From NCBI RefSeq assembly GCF_900104785.1, contig NZ_LT629733.1:218501-282500 (forward strand): a stretch of DNA of 64,000 nucleotides, read 5' to 3'. Every line of letters starts with the position of its first letter. Positions within the stretch are counted from its first letter, which is position 1. Below are positions 56,612-64,000 of this stretch, one piece after another. Under the pieces are notes generated by a model. It worked only from the letters and a program-made list of their open reading frames with translations. It searched no databases and was not told the origin of the DNA. The position numbers were made by a program, and so were the translations under genes. Source of the stretch: Formosa sp. Hel1_31_208 (GTDB taxonomy: Bacteria; Bacteroidota; Bacteroidia; Flavobacteriales; Flavobacteriaceae).

Positions 56612-59461
56612 ATGTCAGATCAAAAACGCCTATTCCTCGTTGATGCCTACGCCCTTATTTTTCGCGGGTACTACGCTTTTATAAAAAATCCAAGAATCAA
56701 CTCTAAAGGGGAAGACACCTCAGCCATTATGGGGTTTATGAACTCGCTATTAGATGTCATTAAACGTGAAAGACCAGACCATTTGGCGGTTTGTTTTGAT
56801 AATGGCGGTAGTGTTGATCGTGTAGAAATGTATGAAGCCTATAAAGCCAATCGTGATGAAACCCCTGAAGGTATTAAAACGGCTATTCCACGTATTCATG
56901 AGATTCTTGAGGCCATGCATATTCCTATTATTGAAAAACATGGCTTTGAAGCCGATGACGTTATTGGTACATTATCTCGTCAAGCGGAAAAAGAAGGTTA
57001 TAAAACCTATATGGTAACCCCTGATAAAGATTTTGCACAATTGGTCACCGAAAACATTTTTATGTACAGACCGGTTTTTGGAGGTGGTTATGAAACTTGG
57101 GGGATTCCTGAAATTCAGAAAAAATTTGAAGTCGAAACACCAGATCAGGTCATTGACTTTTTGGGGATGATGGGAGACGCCTCTGATAACATTCCCGGAC
57201 TTCCTGGTGTAGGTGAAAAAACAGCCAAAAAGTTTATCAAAGAGTTTGGCAGTATGGAAAATCTCCTCGCTAATACCGATCAGCTTAAAGGCAAGATGAA
57301 AGAAAAAGTAGAAGCCAATGCTGAGCTTGGTCGACTTTCAAAAGAACTGGCAAAAATCATGTTGGACGTCCCTGTGACTTTTGATGCTAAAGATTTTGAA
57401 CTCGATCATCCAGATATTGAAAAAGTCAAAGAAATTTTTCAAGAGTTAGAGTTTAGACGACTCACCGATAACTTTTTAAAAGCTTTCCCTTCGGAAACCG
57501 AAACACCTGCAGCCACACAATCCAATGACAGCAAGCCACCAGAAGCCAAGCCCACACCAAAAGAAGAGAAATCTGCTGGCGCAGGACAGTTTTCATTGTT
57601 TGGTGGTGACGCAACGACAGCAACCGAAACGACTTCAGAATACGTTAGACGTACGATCGAAACTACGTCTCATTTTTACCAAAGCGTAGCACCAGGAATG
57701 GCTACTACTTTATTCGTTAAAAACTTGATGAACCAAACGGCTGTGTGTTTTGATACCGAAACTACTGGACTCAATCCCTTAACAGCAGAACTTGTTGGCA
57801 TCGCTTTTTCATGGGAAGCCGGAAAAGGCTTTTATGTCCCATTTCCACAAGATAAAAACGAAGCACAAGAACTCATTGAAATCTTTCGTCCATTTTTTGA
57901 AAACGAGGCCATTGAAAAGATTGGTCAGAATTTAAAATATGACATCAAGGTCTTAGCCAAATACAATATTGACGTCAAAGGCAAACTTTTTGATACCATG
58001 TTAGCGCATTATTTAATCAATCCAGATATGCGCCATAATATGGATGTCCTAGCAGAAACCTATCTCAATTATACTCCAATTTCTATTGTAGAACTCATTG
58101 GTAAAAAAGGGAAAAACCAAATGTCGATGCGCGATGTACCGTTAGACAAACAAACGGAATATGCGGTTGAAGATGCCGATATCACCTTACAACTCAAAGA
58201 GCACTTCGAAAAAGAATTAACCGAAGCCAATACACAAAAGCTATTTGATGAGATTGAAGTGCCATTACTTCGGGTGTTAGCTGCTATGGAATTGGAAGGC
58301 ATCAATTTGGATAAGGCCTTCTTGAATTCCTTATCGGAACAGCTCAATACAGACATAGCTGTGCTTGAAAAGAAAATTTATGAAGCGGCTGGTGAAGAAT
58401 TCAATATTGCCTCACCAAAACAGATGGGAATTATCCTTTTTGAAAAGCTGAAATTAGTCGATAAACCCAAAAAGACCAAAACCGGACAATACGCCACGTC
58501 TGAAGACATCTTATCCTATCTCGCTAAAGACCATGAGATCATTCGAGATATTTTAGAATATCGCGGACTCGCAAAACTAAAAAGCACCTATGTGGATGCC
58601 TTGCCTTTACAAGTTGAGGAAACTACGGGTCGCGTCCATACCGATTATATGCAAACCGTTGCTGCGACTGGCCGACTGAGTAGTAATAATCCGAATTTAC
58701 AGAATATTCCAATCCGTACCGAACGTGGACGACAAGTGCGTAAAGCCTTTATCCCGAGAAACGAAGAGTATACCCTACTCGCTGCCGATTACTCGCAAAT
58801 AGAATTGCGAATTATTGCTGCTTTAAGTCAAGAAGAAACCATGATTGAAGCCTTTAAAAATGGTGAAGACATTCATGCCTCAACCGCGTCTAAAGTCTTT
58901 AATGTCCCATTGGCAGAAGTCACTCGTGAGCAACGTAGTAATGCCAAAACGGTGAACTTCGGAATCATTTATGGTGTCTCTGCCTTTGGATTGAGTAATC
59001 AAACCGATCTATCGCGTGGTGAAGCCAAAGAACTCATTGACACTTATTATGACACCTATCCGAAACTGCGTGCGTATATGAGTGAGCAAGTGGATTTTGC
59101 AAGAGATCATGGCTATGTCCAAACCGTTTTAGGACGTCGTCGTTATTTGGCAGCCATCAATTCTCGTAATGCGGTGGTTCGTGGTGCTGCCGAGCGAAAT
59201 GCGGTCAATGCACCCATCCAAGGAAGTGCAGCAGATATCATCAAAATTGCCATGATAAACATTTATGAGAAGCTACAAGCAGGCAATTACAAATCGAAAA
59301 TGCTCTTACAAGTGCATGATGAATTGGTTTTTGATATCTACAAACCAGAACTCGACACTATGAAAACACTCATCAAAACGGAAATGGAAAGTGCCTACAA
59401 ACTAGACGTGCCTTTAGATGTCGATTTAGATATTGGTGAGAATTGGTTAGAGGCGCATTAA
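56612..59461 (+). CDS. polA: DNA polymerase I
   Basis: 949 residues. 5'-3' exonuclease domain (about 1-290, LFLVDAYALIFRGYYAF; GDASDNIPGLPGVGEKTA), low-complexity linker (about 295-330), 3'-5' exonuclease domain (about 365-540) with the metal-binding Asp-x-Glu in CFDTETTGLN kept, so proofreading is probably active, and the family A polymerase domain (about 560-949: ADYSQIELRIIAALSQ, RSNAKTVNFGIIYG, LLQVHDELVFD). It fills repair gaps and removes RNA primers. The last 33 nt are repeated at 61885-61917. Confidence 0.98.
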   Translation: MSDQKRLFLVDAYALIFRGYYAFIKNPRINSKGEDTSAIMGFMNSLLDVIKRERPDHLAVCFDNGGSVDRVEMYEAYKANRDETPEGIKTAIPRIHEILEAMHIPIIEKHGFEADDVIGTLSRQAEKEGYKTYMVTPDKDFAQLVTENIFMYRPVFGGGYETWGIPEIQKKFEVETPDQVIDFLGMMGDASDNIPGLPGVGEKTAKKFIKEFGSMENLLANTDQLKGKMKEKVEANAELGRLSKELAKIMLDVPVTFDAKDFELDHPDIEKVKEIFQELEFRRLTDNFLKAFPSETETPAATQSNDSKPPEAKPTPKEEKSAGAGQFSLFGGDATTATETTSEYVRRTIETTSHFYQSVAPGMATTLFVKNLMNQTAVCFDTETTGLNPLTAELVGIAFSWEAGKGFYVPFPQDKNEAQELIEIFRPFFENEAIEKIGQNLKYDIKVLAKYNIDVKGKLFDTMLAHYLINPDMRHNMDVLAETYLNYTPISIVELIGKKGKNQMSMRDVPLDKQTEYAVEDADITLQLKEHFEKELTEANTQKLFDEIEVPLLRVLAAMELEGINLDKAFLNSLSEQLNTDIAVLEKKIYEAAGEEFNIASPKQMGIILFEKLKLVDKPKKTKTGQYATSEDILSYLAKDHEIIRDILEYRGLAKLKSTYVDALPLQVEETTGRVHTDYMQTVAATGRLSSNNPNLQNIPIRTERGRQVRKAFIPRNEEYTLLAADYSQIELRIIAALSQEETMIEAFKNGEDIHASTASKVFNVPLAEVTREQRSNAKTVNFGIIYGVSAFGLSNQTDLSRGEAKELIDTYYDTYPKLRAYMSEQVDFARDHGYVQTVLGRRRYLAAINSRNAVVRGAAERNAVNAPIQGSAADIIKIAMINIYEKLQAGNYKSKMLLQVHDELVFDIYKPELDTMKTLIKTEMESAYKLDVPLDVDLDIGENWLEAH
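59429..59461 (+). repeat. 3' end of polA, copy 1 of an imperfect direct repeat
   Basis: These 33 nt encode DIGENWLEAH plus stop. A copy with five mismatches lies at 61885-61917 in the same orientation. Confidence 0.8.
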
Positions 59462-59559
59462 TGGGAATTAATTGAGGAGTTAAATATTACGATAAAAGAA
59501 ATAAACACACATTCGAGTAAAGATCGTACATCCAATTTTCAAATTTGAATTATTAATAC

Positions 59560-61191
59560 CTACAACCCCAACCCCTTCAAACTCTCCACACGATTTCTAG
59601 CTAAGAAATCATCAATCGTTTCAAAGTGTTCGATGACACGTTGGTCTTTAAATTCGAATACTTTTTTAGACAAGCCTTGTAAAAAATCACGATCGTGAGA
59701 CACAAGAATTAAGGTCCCATCAAAATTTTGGAGAGCTTCTTTCAACACATCTTTAGATTTTAAATCAAGGTGATTAGTAGGTTCATCGAGAATCAATACG
59801 TTCACAGGTTCGAGTAGGAGTTTCACCATGGCCAATCTGGTTTTTTCACCTCCAGAGAGCACACTTACTTTTTTGTCAATGTCATCGCCTTTAAACATAA
59901 AGCGACCTAAAATATTCTTAATTTGTGTGCGCACATCACCTTTGGCCACCTCATCAACGGTTTGAAAAATCGTCAAACTTTCATCTAACAAAGCGGCTTG
60001 GTTTTGCGCAAAATACCCAACCTTTACATTATGTCCTAAAGCACAAGTACCTTCCACATCAATTTCACCTAAGATGGCTTTAATCATCGTCGATTTCCCT
60101 TCGCCATTTCGCCCTACAAAACAGACTTTCTCACCTCTAGCAATAGACATATTGGCGTTTCTAAAGACATCAAGAATACCGTAGGATTTAGAGACGTCTT
60201 TTACCGTTACAGGATAATCTCCTGAACGTGGTGTTTGCGGAAATCGCAACTTCAATGCCGAGGTATCGACATCATCAATTTCAATAATCTCTAACTTTTC
60301 AAGCATACGTTCTCGCGACGATACTTGATTTGTTTTTGAATAGGTGCCTTTAAATCGGTCAATAAATGCTTGATTATCGGCAATCATTTTTTGCTGTTCT
60401 TGGTAGGCTTTAATTTGATGTGCACGTCGGTCTTCACGCAACTGCAAGTAATGGGTATACTTGGCTTTATAATCATAAATACCTCCCATAGTGACTTCTA
60501 TGGTTCGGTTGGTAATATTATCAATAAAGGCGCGATCATGAGAAATCACAACAACAGCATTGGCTTTATTAACTAAAAAATCTTCTAACCACACCACAGA
60601 TTCTATATCAATATGGTTGGTAGGCTCATCTAATAAAATCAAATCTGGCTTTTGAAGTAAGATTTTAGCAAGTTCTATTCGCATACGCCAACCTCCAGAA
60701 AACTCATTGGTTTGTCGGTTAAAATCGTCTTGCTTAAAGCCTAAACCTTTGAGTGCTTTTTCGACTTCGGCATCATAATTCACATCTTCTAAAGCATAAT
60801 AACGCTCTCCTAAATCGGAGACACGCTCAATAAGTTTCATATAGGCATCAGACTCATAATCGGTTCGGGTCTCTAACTGCTTATTCAAACCTTCCATCTC
60901 ATCACGCATGGCAAACACATGGCTAAAGGCTTTAGACGCTTCTTCAAAAACGGTGGTATCATCCTCCGTTAATAAATGCTGCGGCAAATACGCAATAATG
61001 GCATCTTTGGGCGCTCTCACATTTCCACGCGTTGCAGTTTGAACACCAGCGATGATCTTCATCATCGTAGATTTTCCCGCGCCATTTTTACCCATTAAGG
61101 CAATTTTATCGTCTGCATTAATCGTAAATGACACCTCACTAAACAAGGTGTGGCCACTAAATTCTACTGCTAAATTATCTACTGAAATCAT
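59560..61191 (-). CDS. ABC-F family ATPase (ribosome-associated type)
   Basis: 543 residues with two ABC domains and no membrane helices. Domain 1: Walker A GKNGAGKSTMM, signature FSGGWRMRIELAK, Walker B LILLDEPTNHID. A linker (about 240-310) carries the ABC-F arm. Domain 2: GRNGEGKSTMIK, LSGGEKTRLAM and LILDEPTNHLD. Closest in kind to the YbiT/EttA group that act on the ribosome E-site during translation. There is no sign of a dedicated antibiotic-resistance arm, but this cannot be excluded. It is convergent with polA and lies inside the segment bounded by the polA-tail repeat. Confidence 0.93.
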   Translation of the reverse strand: MISVDNLAVEFSGHTLFSEVSFTINADDKIALMGKNGAGKSTMMKIIAGVQTATRGNVRAPKDAIIAYLPQHLLTEDDTTVFEEASKAFSHVFAMRDEMEGLNKQLETRTDYESDAYMKLIERVSDLGERYYALEDVNYDAEVEKALKGLGFKQDDFNRQTNEFSGGWRMRIELAKILLQKPDLILLDEPTNHIDIESVVWLEDFLVNKANAVVVISHDRAFIDNITNRTIEVTMGGIYDYKAKYTHYLQLREDRRAHQIKAYQEQQKMIADNQAFIDRFKGTYSKTNQVSSRERMLEKLEIIEIDDVDTSALKLRFPQTPRSGDYPVTVKDVSKSYGILDVFRNANMSIARGEKVCFVGRNGEGKSTMIKAILGEIDVEGTCALGHNVKVGYFAQNQAALLDESLTIFQTVDEVAKGDVRTQIKNILGRFMFKGDDIDKKVSVLSGGEKTRLAMVKLLLEPVNVLILDEPTNHLDLKSKDVLKEALQNFDGTLILVSHDRDFLQGLSKKVFEFKDQRVIEHFETIDDFLARNRVESLKGLGL

Positions 61192-61208
61192 CTAAAACAT
61201 ATAAAGCT

Positions 61209-61217
61209 GCAAAACTA
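61209..61217 (-). promoter_or_regulatory. Candidate -7 element for the ABC-F gene
   Basis: TAGTTTTGC on the minus strand, a full -7 match, 18 nt before the ATG. The -33 position reads TTAA. Confidence 0.45.
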
Positions 61218-61449
61218 CTAAAAGCGCATTCGTGTTTTAAAGAATTGTTTCGTTTTTTTGACATCATAAGACGTCTGTAACTCTTATGAGTATCATATTA
61301 TGAAACTGATCCAAAACGAATACCCTATTTAGCCATCCAGAAGTGGTGATTAGTGCTTGAAGACCCTCCAGAAACATTGATTTGAATAGGTTTTCTCAAC
61401 CATATGTCGTCAACTTCATTTTTCTAGTATGGAATTCTAACGGAATTAC

Positions 61450-61457
61450 TATATTTG
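61450..61457 (+). promoter_or_regulatory. Candidate -7 element for the small gene at 61485
   Basis: TATATTTG matches the -7 consensus, 28 nt before the ATG at 61485. It rules out an in-frame start at 61455, which would lie inside the promoter. The 260 nt before it (61192-61449) hold no gene I can support. Confidence 0.5.
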
Positions 61458-61484
61458 GCGCTTAACCAATTTTATATTAAAACC

Positions 61485-61745
61485 ATGGCAAAAAAAGTTA
61501 TCATAGATATCGAATTCGCTGTTTACGGCACTGGTGCAAATACTGTTGATGTTACAGAACAAGTTCAAAATACAATCAGCGGAGACGATCTTACAGTTTC
61601 AGCTCGTAAATTCGGGATTGAAAATCCTGCTCCAGGAGAAACAAAACATTTTGCGGTGAAAGCCAATATTACCATTGACGATAATGAGCCTTATCCATTC
61701 TTTTATATTGCAAAAGATTATGAAACGATCGACTTTATCCCATAG
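61485..61745 (+). CDS. Small conserved-looking cytosolic protein, function unknown
   Basis: 86 residues, acidic, no signal peptide or membrane helix. Visible segments are KKVIIDIEFAVYGTGANTVD, VTEQVQNTISGDDLTVSARK and PYPFFYIAKDYETIDFIP. The alternating pattern suggests a small beta-rich domain. I do not recognise the family. It is monocistronic by context, with its own -7 element, and sits between the ABC-F gene and the polA-tail relic. Coding character is good (no rare codons, sensible amino acid mix), so I regard it as real. Confidence 0.65.
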   Translation: MAKKVIIDIEFAVYGTGANTVDVTEQVQNTISGDDLTVSARKFGIENPAPGETKHFAVKANITIDDNEPYPFFYIAKDYETIDFIP

Positions 61746-61884
61746 GTCGTCATTCAAATTCCTGTTTTAGTATTGCCTTAATCCTAACTTTCACAAAGCA
61801 CATATGCTCCCTGTTCAAAAAAGTTGAGGCTTAATGTCTTGCACTTATGTGGGTAAAAACTCTGTTTTTATTCAGGTTGTCATA

Positions 61885-61917
61885 GATATGAGTGATAATT
61901 GGTTGGAGGTGCATTAA
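61885..61917 (+). pseudogene. polA: Relic of the 3' end of polA
   Basis: 33 nt encoding DMSDNWLEVH plus stop, against DIGENWLEAH plus stop at the true polA end. 28 of 33 bases agree and the orientation is the same. It lies 42 nt before the start of the tsaC-like gene. No other polA sequence is recognisable upstream of it apart from a few residues (VVID against VDLD). Confidence 0.75.
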
Positions 61918-61958
61918 AACTTCATTTTTTTGAAGTAATATTGCAATCTAATTTGGTT

Positions 61959-62921
61959 ATGAGTATTATTTCAACAGACATATCAAAAGCCGTGGCTTTA
62001 TTACAAGCTGAGGATGTGGTGGCAATTCCCACCGAAACAGTCTATGGATTGGCGGGAAATATTTTTAGCGAGAAAGCCATCAAGTGTGTTTTTGAAACAA
62101 AACAACGTCCATTTTTTAATCCGTTAATCGTGCACATCGCTTCTGTTGCACAATTACCAAACATTGTAAGTTATATTCCTGAAAAGGCAAGACTATTGGC
62201 TGATGCCTTTTGGCCAGGACCATTAACACTGGTGCTTCCAAAACAATCAATTATTCCTGATGTGATTACGGCAGGAAAAGATACGGTTGCAGTTCGCGTA
62301 CCAAACCACCCAATCACTTTAAAATTATTACAACAGTTGGACTTTCCATTAGCGGCACCTAGTGCCAATCCGTTTGGAAGTATCAGTCCCACAACAGCGC
62401 AGCATGTGGAAGACTATTTTAAACATCATATCAAAATGGTATTAGACGGTGGTGCTTGTCAACGCGGCATCGAATCTACCATTATCGGATTTGAAGGTGA
62501 GGCCCCTATCATTTACCGGTTAGGATCTACAGCTATTGAAGCCATTGAACGTGTTGTTGGAACTATCGAAATTAAGAACAAAGAAGACATTGCTCCCAAC
62601 GCACCAGGAATGTTAGAGCGCCATTATGCACCTTCAACACAAACCATCTTAACCGATAATATTTCCGAAGCTATTAAAAACAATACCGAAAAACGTATTG
62701 GTGTTTTGGCTTTCAGCACAGGGTGTCATCATGAGTCTATTGCGTTTCAGATTGTGCTTTCTCAAACTAAAAATGATCAAGAAGCCGCATCAAAACTTTA
62801 CGATGCCTTACACCAACTGGATAAGCAAAATTTAGACCTCATTGTTGCCGAACTTCTGCCCGATGTTGGCTTAGGCAAATCGATTAACGATAGATTGCGA
62901 CGTGCCACCGTTCAACCTTGA
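61959..62921 (+). CDS. L-threonylcarbamoyladenylate synthase (TsaC/Sua5 family)
   Basis: 320 residues from ATG 61959 (MSIISTDISKAVALLQ). It makes threonylcarbamoyl-AMP for the t6A37 modification of ANN-decoding tRNAs. YrdC domain (about 1-205): IPTETVYGLAGNIFS, KQRPFFNPLIVH, WPGPLTLVLP, VAVRVPNHP and LAAPSANPFGSISPT. Then the linker GMLERHYAP and a C-terminal Sua5 domain (about 225-320), so it is the long Sua5 form rather than the short TsaC. The frame is open upstream to 61899, but that part is the polA-tail relic region. Confidence 0.94.
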   Translation: MSIISTDISKAVALLQAEDVVAIPTETVYGLAGNIFSEKAIKCVFETKQRPFFNPLIVHIASVAQLPNIVSYIPEKARLLADAFWPGPLTLVLPKQSIIPDVITAGKDTVAVRVPNHPITLKLLQQLDFPLAAPSANPFGSISPTTAQHVEDYFKHHIKMVLDGGACQRGIESTIIGFEGEAPIIYRLGSTAIEAIERVVGTIEIKNKEDIAPNAPGMLERHYAPSTQTILTDNISEAIKNNTEKRIGVLAFSTGCHHESIAFQIVLSQTKNDQEAASKLYDALHQLDKQNLDLIVAELLPDVGLGKSINDRLRRATVQP

Positions 62922-62976
62922 ATGCCGGCGCATTAGATAAGACCTTTAAATTCCCGACAAAAAACCCGTTACAGGG

Positions 62977-63008
62977 TTTGGTAATCAAATATATAATCGT
63001 AAATTTGC
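62977..63008 (+). promoter_or_regulatory. Promoter of rplM-rpsI
   Basis: TTTG (62977-62980), exactly 19-nt spacer, TAAATTTGC (63000-63008). A perfect consensus match in front of a ribosomal protein operon. Confidence 0.85.
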
Positions 63009-63040
63009 AAACTCTTTTTGAGAGAGAAAAGTTTAACCAG

Positions 63041-63056
63041 CTTGTCGTGAGACAGG
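63041..63056 (+). promoter_or_regulatory. GNRA-loop hairpin in the rplM leader, possible L13 autoregulatory element
   Basis: CTTGTC and GACAGG pair (one G-T) around a GTGA tetraloop, 18 nt before the GTG start of rplM. A ribosomal-protein leader for L13 has been described in Bacteroidia, as I recall. I have not matched this sequence to that model. Confidence 0.4.
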
Positions 63057-63074
63057 TGATTAATATGAATAAGT

Positions 63075-63530
63075 GTGGATACATTAAGCTACAAAACGAT
63101 TTCAGCAAACAAGGCTACTGTTAATAAAGAGTGGGTTTTAGTTGATGCTGAAAATCAAACACTAGGTCGTTTATGTTCTAAAGTAGCAATACTTTTAAGA
63201 GGTAAACACAAGCCTAACTTCACACCACATGTTGATTGCGGAGATAACGTTATTGTTATCAATGCAGAAAAAATCAACTTATCAGGAAACAAGTGGAATG
63301 ACAAAACGTACATTCGTCACACAGGGTATCCAGGTGGTCAAAGAAGTTTAACTGCGAATGAATTGTTTGGAAAAGATCCGGCAAGAATCGTGGAAAAATC
63401 AGTAAAAGGAATGCTCCCTAAAAACAAATTAGGCGCAGAGTTATTCCGTAATTTAAATGTTGTTGTTGGTTCGGCTCATACACATGAAGCTCAAAAACCA
63501 AAAACAATTGACTTAACAAAAGTTAACTAA
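63075..63530 (+). CDS. rplM: 50S ribosomal protein L13
   Basis: 151 residues, family length. [20 protein letters not shown] over the first 20 residues, then [40 protein letters not shown] and [11 protein letters not shown]. The start is GTG at 63075, where homologues begin; the nearby ATG at 63064 is out of frame. Its stop shares a base with the ATG of rpsI. Binds 23S rRNA early in 50S assembly. Confidence 0.98.
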   Translation: MDTLSYKTISANKATVNKEWVLVDAENQTLGRLCSKVAILLRGKHKPNFTPHVDCGDNVIVINAEKINLSGNKWNDKTYIRHTGYPGGQRSLTANELFGKDPARIVEKSVKGMLPKNKLGAELFRNLNVVVGSAHTHEAQKPKTIDLTKVN

Positions 63531-63916
63531 TGGAAGTAATGCACAAAATCGGTCGTAGAAAGACGGCTGTTGCTCGTGTGTACCTTGCTAAAGGAAAAGG
63601 CAAGATCACGGTAAACAAAAAAGACATGGCGGATTATTTTACAACTGCAACATTGCAGTATAAAGTAAACCAACCTTTAACCATGACTAACAACGATGGC
63701 AACTTTGATATTACAGTAAACGTTTATGGTGGTGGCATTACAGGCCAAGCCGAAGCGATCCGTTTAGCATTATCTCGCGCGATGTGTGAGTTGGATGCAG
63801 AAAACAGACTAATATTAAAGCCAGAAGGATTATTAACTAGAGACCCTCGTATGGTTGAACGTAAGAAGTTCGGTCAGAAGAAAGCAAGGAAGAAATTCCA
63901 ATTCTCGAAACGTTAA
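63530..63916 (+). CDS. rpsI: 30S ribosomal protein S9
   Basis: 128 residues: HKIGRRKTAVARVYLAKGKG at the start, GGGITGQAEAIRLALSRAM in the middle, and the basic C-terminal tail GLLTRDPRMVERKKFGQ followed by KKARKKFQFSKR, whose last residues reach the P-site tRNA. Start ATG at 63530 overlaps the rplM stop (TAATG), the normal coupling of these two genes. Confidence 0.98.
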   Translation: MEVMHKIGRRKTAVARVYLAKGKGKITVNKKDMADYFTTATLQYKVNQPLTMTNNDGNFDITVNVYGGGITGQAEAIRLALSRAMCELDAENRLILKPEGLLTRDPRMVERKKFGQKKARKKFQFSKR

Positions 63917-63967
63917 TCCTATTCTTTGTTATTATTCTGAATTTTCTTCGGAATATAAAACATTTTC

Positions 63968-63998
63968 AAAGCTGTTCTGGTCAATCCGGAACAGCTTT
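63968..63998 (+). terminator. Intrinsic terminator of rplM-rpsI, at the window end
   Basis: 13-bp stem (AAAGCTGTTC-TGG with complement, one G-T pair) and a 5-nt loop, followed by the first T residues before the window ends. Confidence 0.7.
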
Positions 63999-64000
63999 AA

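Noticed and set aside
59560..61191. ABC-F gene as an antibiotic resistance determinant
   Set aside because: Sequence looks like the housekeeping YbiT/EttA type and no resistance context is nearby.
61899..61958. Longer tsaC-like start at 61899
   Set aside because: The extra 20 codons overlap the polA-tail relic and are not family-like; ATG 61959 gives the standard N-terminus.
1..64000. Mobile elements, prophage, CRISPR array, rRNA, toxin-antitoxin or secondary-metabolite cluster
   Set aside because: No transposase, integrase, phage structural gene, regular short repeats with spacers, rRNA sequence or biosynthetic cluster was found on either strand.

Overview
The window looks like an AT-rich chromosome segment of a marine-type Flavobacteriaceae bacterium (phylum Bacteroidota). 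The evidence is the gliding/type IX secretion gene sprA next to ruvA and gcvH, a remB-like gene, TonB proteins with the flavobacterial VYPGCE-type C-terminal domain, an Alternative Complex III operon, TTTG/TAnnTTTG promoters, and start sites without Shine-Dalgarno sequences. Nearly all of it is vegetative core genome. I saw no insertion sequence, prophage, CRISPR array, rRNA or replication origin.

Layout. 1-279: 5' part of heme O synthase ctaB. 426-5097: remB-like surface protein, two tonB genes, vanZ-like gene and gcvH. 5159-13237: giant sprA behind ruvA. 13295-20595: malic enzyme, queG, di-heme peroxidase, P450, ruvB. 20668-32322: one eight-gene respiratory operon in the order actA-B-C-D-E-F-coxB-coxA, which moves electrons from quinol through Alternative Complex III to an aa3-type oxidase. 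32567-38637: SPOR protein, rimP-nusA-infB, universal stress protein, tRNA-Gln. 38788-44460: GT117/DUF2723 membrane protein, polysaccharide deacetylase, a thioredoxin without active-site cysteines, metallophosphoesterase. 44573-49863: GH92 mannosidase, sugar transporter and glycosylasparaginase, probably an N-glycan catabolic operon. 49860-51713: aldehyde dehydrogenase and a small secreted protein. 51777-56510: cyanophycin synthetase, cyanophycinase and isoaspartyl peptidase, a full cyanophycin cycle. 56612-64000: polA, ABC-F ATPase, a small unknown gene, tsaC/Sua5-like gene, rplM-rpsI.

Most notable observations. (1) sprA carries a single in-frame TAA at codon 62, with intact homologous sequence in the same frame on both sides. 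It is either a real nonsense mutation, which would affect type IX secretion and gliding, or a base error. (2) A 33-nt relic of the 3' end of polA lies 2.4 kb downstream, just before the tsaC-like gene, so the ABC-F segment sits between imperfect direct repeats. (3) The rimP-nusA-infB leader contains an intrinsic-terminator-like hairpin between promoter and start codon, overlapped by a short upstream reading frame. (4) ActC has a helix-hairpin-helix-like C-terminal tail. (5) The RemB-like protein and its two TonB neighbours share the same C-lobe-type domain.

All calls come from reading the sequence and from recalled family knowledge. No database search was run.
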